Source of the DNA: a virus
Virus record (IMG/VR): IMGVR_UViG_3300031759_000947
Coordinates: 1-33,256 of that record
Strand: one strand, 5' to 3'
Length of the DNA stretch: 33,256 bases
The position numbers and the translations under genes were made by a program. Shown one piece after another: positions 30,133 through 33,256 of the stretch. The notes beneath the pieces were generated by a model. That model ran no database searches. It saw only the letters and a list, made by a program, of their open reading frames with translations, and was not told the DNA's origin. Each line of letters opens with the position of its first letter. The first letter of the stretch is position 1.

Positions 30133-31387
30133 TCCTCCAACATTTTGTATGCATCCATTTACAGGATTAGCCACCAGAGAGGATGGAGCTATCTGTGCCT
30201 GCTGTCGTAGTCACCCTGTTGGATTTATACAAGAACAATCACTTGAAGAAATTTGGAATAACGATACTATGAAACGTATTCGTAAACAAGTACTTACGGG
30301 CTATCGTCCTCCTGAATGCGAACCTTGTTTTAGTCTAGAAGATCAAGGAGTAGAAAGTCTGCGGTTACGTCATGTGAGAGGAAAAATTCCAGAAGCACGT
30401 ATTAAACTGTATCCTGATGCTGTTGGAAAAATGCGTAGTGATTATTCTATGCCTTTTGAGATTCCTACAATGGAACTTAAACTAAACAATCTTTGTAATC
30501 TTAAATGCCGTATGTGTCATCCTATGGACAGTACTGCTTGGAACGATTGGGCAGAAATTAAAGAATTTTATAAAAAAGAAAACAATATCATGTATGCTAT
30601 TGTAGAGCAACATGATTTAGAACGCAAACCCTATTTAGATAAATTTCAAGATAATCCTGAATGGTGGAATAATTTAGAAAAATTATTACCTTATTTTAGA
30701 AGAGTAGAGTTTGCAGGCGGGGAACCGTTAATGGATCCACAGCACTATAGAATTTTAGATATGTTGAAACCCTACGGGCATCAAATAGAACTAAAGTATG
30801 CTACTAATGGCACAACATTAGGAATTAATAAAGGAAGAACAATTCATGACTATTGGCCTTATTTTAGATCAGTTGCCGTTAACGTCTCTCTTGACGGCAT
30901 TGGCAACGTTTACAATTACATTCGTGGTAACAGCGATTGGCAAGAAGTTATATCTAACGTCAAAGAAATAAAGAAAATTTCAAATATTACAAGAGTAGTG
31001 GGTGCATGTACTGTACAAGTTAGCAATGTACTTGTGCTAGATAAAATAATAGAATACTTTTTAGATGACTTAGGTATCATATTTCATACTCATAGGGTTA
31101 CACACCCCAATGTATTATCTGCACAAGTATTGCCAAGAGAATTGCAAGTACTGGCTATTACAAAACTACAGGCAATTAAAGAACATGTAGCAGACTTTAA
31201 GCTAATAAAAGAAACACCCGGACTGTTGGAATATACGCTAGGGCAAATACAGGACAACATTAATTTTTTAATGGCAAAGGATGAAAGTCACTTGTGGAAA
31301 GATTGTATAGATTTTAATCAAAGACTTGATGTAACACGCAATCAAAGTTTTATAGACATAACTCCGGAATTTAAGAATTATGTTTAA
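30116..31387 (+). CDS. Radical SAM enzyme, group C (N-terminal auxiliary cysteines)
   Basis: A 423-aa protein. Pre-barrel cysteines are C11 (FCMHPFTGLAT), C27/C29/C30 (AICACCRSH), C68-x2-C71 (ECEPCFSLEDQG). The canonical site is C127-x3-C131-x2-C134 (CNLKCRMC), with EFAGGEPLMDP, ATNGT and VNVSLDG. The FCxxPF...CC...CxxC...E..G series is shared with the genes at 22999 and 27829, marking one paralogous set with a permuted auxiliary-cluster position. The start overlaps the aminotransferase-like gene by 17 bases, and its 3' end overlaps the next gene by 8. Confidence 0.9.
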   Translation: MSQSINPPTFCMHPFTGLATREDGAICACCRSHPVGFIQEQSLEEIWNNDTMKRIRKQVLTGYRPPECEPCFSLEDQGVESLRLRHVRGKIPEARIKLYPDAVGKMRSDYSMPFEIPTMELKLNNLCNLKCRMCHPMDSTAWNDWAEIKEFYKKENNIMYAIVEQHDLERKPYLDKFQDNPEWWNNLEKLLPYFRRVEFAGGEPLMDPQHYRILDMLKPYGHQIELKYATNGTTLGINKGRTIHDYWPYFRSVAVNVSLDGIGNVYNYIRGNSDWQEVISNVKEIKKISNITRVVGACTVQVSNVLVLDKIIEYFLDDLGIIFHTHRVTHPNVLSAQVLPRELQVLAITKLQAIKEHVADFKLIKETPGLLEYTLGQIQDNINFLMAKDESHLWKDCIDFNQRLDVTRNQSFIDITPEFKNYV

Positions 31388-32270
31388 GGTTACCAGTTTA
31401 TACGAGCACCATCCAAACACTATTAAAATAGAATGGAATTTGGGCAAACGTTGTAATTTCGATTGTAGCTATTGCCCTAGTAGTATTCATGATAACTCAA
31501 GTCCGCATACTGATATTGAAATTCTTAAAACAACTGTAGATAAACTTGTTGCATTAAACAAACCCGTACGTTTAAGTTTTACAGGTGGCGAGCCTACTGT
31601 ACATCCTAAATTTGAAGAGCTAATAAATTATTGTAAGAATCAAGGAGTCAGTTGGATAAGTGTAACAACTAACGGCACGCTACCCTTTGAATTTTATAGT
31701 AAACAACGTGTTGACCAATATGTGTTTAGTGTACACATGGAATATGACGTTAGACGTGTATTAGATACAATAGTCAACACCAAAGAACTATTCCCAGGAA
31801 AGATATTAGTGCATGTCATGGCACATCAAGACCATATGAAACGTACTAGATACATTGCAGGTGCGTTGTCCGCAAGTAATATCCCTCATGCTGTTCGTAG
31901 AGTTCGTTGGACGCAAGGTGATCACGATTTGTTCGATGACATGCGATACAATGCAGAAGACTTAGAATGGGTTAAAGAATATGAAGCTACAGTAGAAGCA
32001 AACTGTGTTATAGATGATGATAAGAAAATGCATGCCAATGATATTATCAAACTGCATTTTAACAAATACAAAGACTGGTCATGTAACGCAGGTATAGAAA
32101 GCCTAATGATAAATTGGGATGGAGAAGTACATCGTGCTACGTGCCGAGTAGGCGGTAGTTTGGGTAACATTTATCAAGGAACTCTAGTGGTGCCTGATAA
32201 CCCTGTCATCTGTGATCGAAACTTCTGTACCTGTGCCGCTGATATCCCGCTTACTAAGATCAAACTTTGA
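31380..32270 (+). CDS. Radical SAM enzyme, group A (C-terminal auxiliary cysteines)
   Basis: A 296-aa protein with C25-x3-C29-x2-C32 (CNFDCSYCPSS), FTGGEPTVHP and TTNGT. The C-terminal auxiliary cysteines are C235 (WSCNAGIES), C255, C278, C283 and C285 (CDRNFCTC). It matches the partial gene at 32184 in WSCNxGxES, xWDGEV, and the CxxxxCxC ending. Both genes converge, and their homologous 3' ends overlap by 87 bp. It is coupled by 8-base overlap to the preceding radical SAM gene. Confidence 0.88.
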   Translation: MFKVTSLYEHHPNTIKIEWNLGKRCNFDCSYCPSSIHDNSSPHTDIEILKTTVDKLVALNKPVRLSFTGGEPTVHPKFEELINYCKNQGVSWISVTTNGTLPFEFYSKQRVDQYVFSVHMEYDVRRVLDTIVNTKELFPGKILVHVMAHQDHMKRTRYIAGALSASNIPHAVRRVRWTQGDHDLFDDMRYNAEDLEWVKEYEATVEANCVIDDDKKMHANDIIKLHFNKYKDWSCNAGIESLMINWDGEVHRATCRVGGSLGNIYQGTLVVPDNPVICDRNFCTCAADIPLTKIKL

Positions 32271-33256
32271 TATATGTGTTTCTGTTCCGCAGAAACAATT
32301 ATTTTGATTACACACAATAGATTTTAAATCTGGGTGAAAATTTTGTACAAAATTGCTGTCTAAGATGTTATAACGATAATCCAACCCATATAATGTTTCC
32401 TGGCATGATCCTACTACTTCGCCGTCCCAATGTATGTAGACACTTTCCAATCCAATATTACAACTCCATCCTTTAAAATTATTCCATCCGTTCAAAATAT
32501 AAGTTTCTGGCCTAGCTTTAATAGTAGTGCCGTTGTCTAAATAAGCGGTACTTTCAAACAATTTTATTTCACCACCTATCAATAATTTAATATTTTTGAA
32601 TATCCATGTCCAACCAGGCATACGTTTTAAAGCATTTTTAAAATAACTACGTTGTTCTGGTGTGTAACGTTTTTTATTTTCGTCCACAATTTCAATCACA
32701 TTTGATGCAACATGCTCGGGTTCAATAACTTCAGTCGCAGTTAAAAACCAACTGTGTTTGCTGGTCTTCATATACTCTAACACACGAACACTTTCATCCC
32801 ACAGGTTAGGATCCATTAATACTTTGACGCTGGTCTTCTTACCTAATTCATAAAGCGTATCTGCTACAGCTATCATGTGATCTGGATTTGCTTCTGCTAC
32901 GTGATAACTTAGTGTAGCATTGTCTATTAAATGTCCGTATTCTTTCCACCAACGTAGTGTACGTGACCCATTTGAAATTACTGTAAAATATATGTTGTGT
33001 CTTTTTTTAAGTTGTTCGATAAAGTATCCTAAGTCTTTCCAAAGTGTAGGTTCGCCTCCCCCGACTTTTAAATGGAAACGTGTCTTATTTAAGTGTGTTT
33101 TATAATATGTAAACATGTGATCAAAATTATCAATAATTTGATCAATGTTTCCAGGACTTTTAAAACTGCCATCGTGGCTACCCGGCCAACAGTACCTGCA
33201 ATTATAGTTGCAAACATTATTGACCATCCAACGAACTTCTAATATATTGTCTTTTT
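32184..33256 (-). CDS. Radical SAM enzyme, group A, 5' end outside window
   Basis: At least 357 codons. The frame is open to the right edge and upstream residues (ILEVRWMV) belong to the first strand of the barrel, so the real start lies beyond the window and the internal ATG at 33227 is not the start. The site is VCNYNCRYCWP, with GGGEPTLW. The C-terminus has WSCNIGLESVYIHWDGEV, a Cys about 20 residues on, and CNQNNCFC, as in the group A relatives. About 25 residues after the point where its paralogues end are encoded antisense to the neighbour's auxiliary-cluster codons. Confidence 0.85.
   Translation of the reverse strand, partial: KDNILEVRWMVNNVCNYNCRYCWPGSHDGSFKSPGNIDQIIDNFDHMFTYYKTHLNKTRFHLKVGGGEPTLWKDLGYFIEQLKKRHNIYFTVISNGSRTLRWWKEYGHLIDNATLSYHVAEANPDHMIAVADTLYELGKKTSVKVLMDPNLWDESVRVLEYMKTSKHSWFLTATEVIEPEHVASNVIEIVDENKKRYTPEQRSYFKNALKRMPGWTWIFKNIKLLIGGEIKLFESTAYLDNGTTIKARPETYILNGWNNFKGWSCNIGLESVYIHWDGEVVGSCQETLYGLDYRYNILDSNFVQNFHPDLKSIVCNQNNCFCGTETHISKFDLSKRDISGTGTEVSITDDRVIRHH

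Noticed and set aside
1-33256. CRISPR array, insertion sequence, integrase or attachment site
   Set aside because: No direct repeat series, transposase-like protein, integrase or recombinase was found anywhere in the window.

Overview
The window looks like part of the genome of a large, AT-rich, T4-like tailed phage of a Gram-negative, probably aquatic, host. The grounds are a T4-type ATP-dependent DNA ligase, ClpP, a MazG-like pyrophosphohydrolase, an SPFH/prohibitin-like protein, many very small overlapping genes, several short lipoproteins, and copies of the T4 late-promoter octamer (NATAAATA). No capsid, tail or polymerase gene falls inside the window, so the phage assignment rests on gene content, compactness and promoters. 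It has not been checked against a database.

Left half (1-13639): every gene is on the minus strand, packed with 1-20 base overlaps. Reading in the direction of transcription, from 13639 down to 1, the order is: an aberrant tRNA-like gene; a secreted HExxH protein; a conserved 133-aa protein; an AbrB-like protein; translation initiation factor IF-1; conserved hypotheticals; a calcineurin-like phosphoesterase; a small coiled-coil protein; an SGNH hydrolase; a cluster of lipoproteins and one-helix membrane peptides, including an entericidin-like one; an SPFH protein; MazG-like; ClpP; a second HExxH protein; DNA ligase; a 2OG-Fe(II) oxygenase; and a partial conserved phage gene. Five sigma70-type promoters, all with exactly 17-bp spacers, divide this half into units.

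Right half (13668-33256): a dense enzyme island that runs off the end of the window. It holds eight radical SAM enzymes in three paralogous groups and seven 2-oxoglutarate/Fe(II) oxygenase-like proteins. It also has a fatty-acid desaturase, a small SAM methyltransferase, a PLP-dependent aminotransferase-like protein, a GNAT-like protein, a possible glycosyltransferase/methyltransferase fusion, and a pair of degenerate kinase-like proteins. Direction switches seven times. All four convergent pairs overlap at their 3' ends, by 15 to 87 bp. The divergent pairs share tiny intergenic gaps carrying NATAAATA-like octamers placed so close to the start codons that leaderless late transcripts are predicted.

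How it may work together (inference): the left half is host-takeover and housekeeping functions read by host RNA polymerase. The right half is a late-expressed modification module. Twitch/SPASM-type radical SAM enzymes and Asp/Asn-hydroxylase-like oxygenases typically act on peptides, proteins or sugars. With no room for a precursor-peptide gene, the likeliest targets are virion proteins, surface glycans or lipids made elsewhere.
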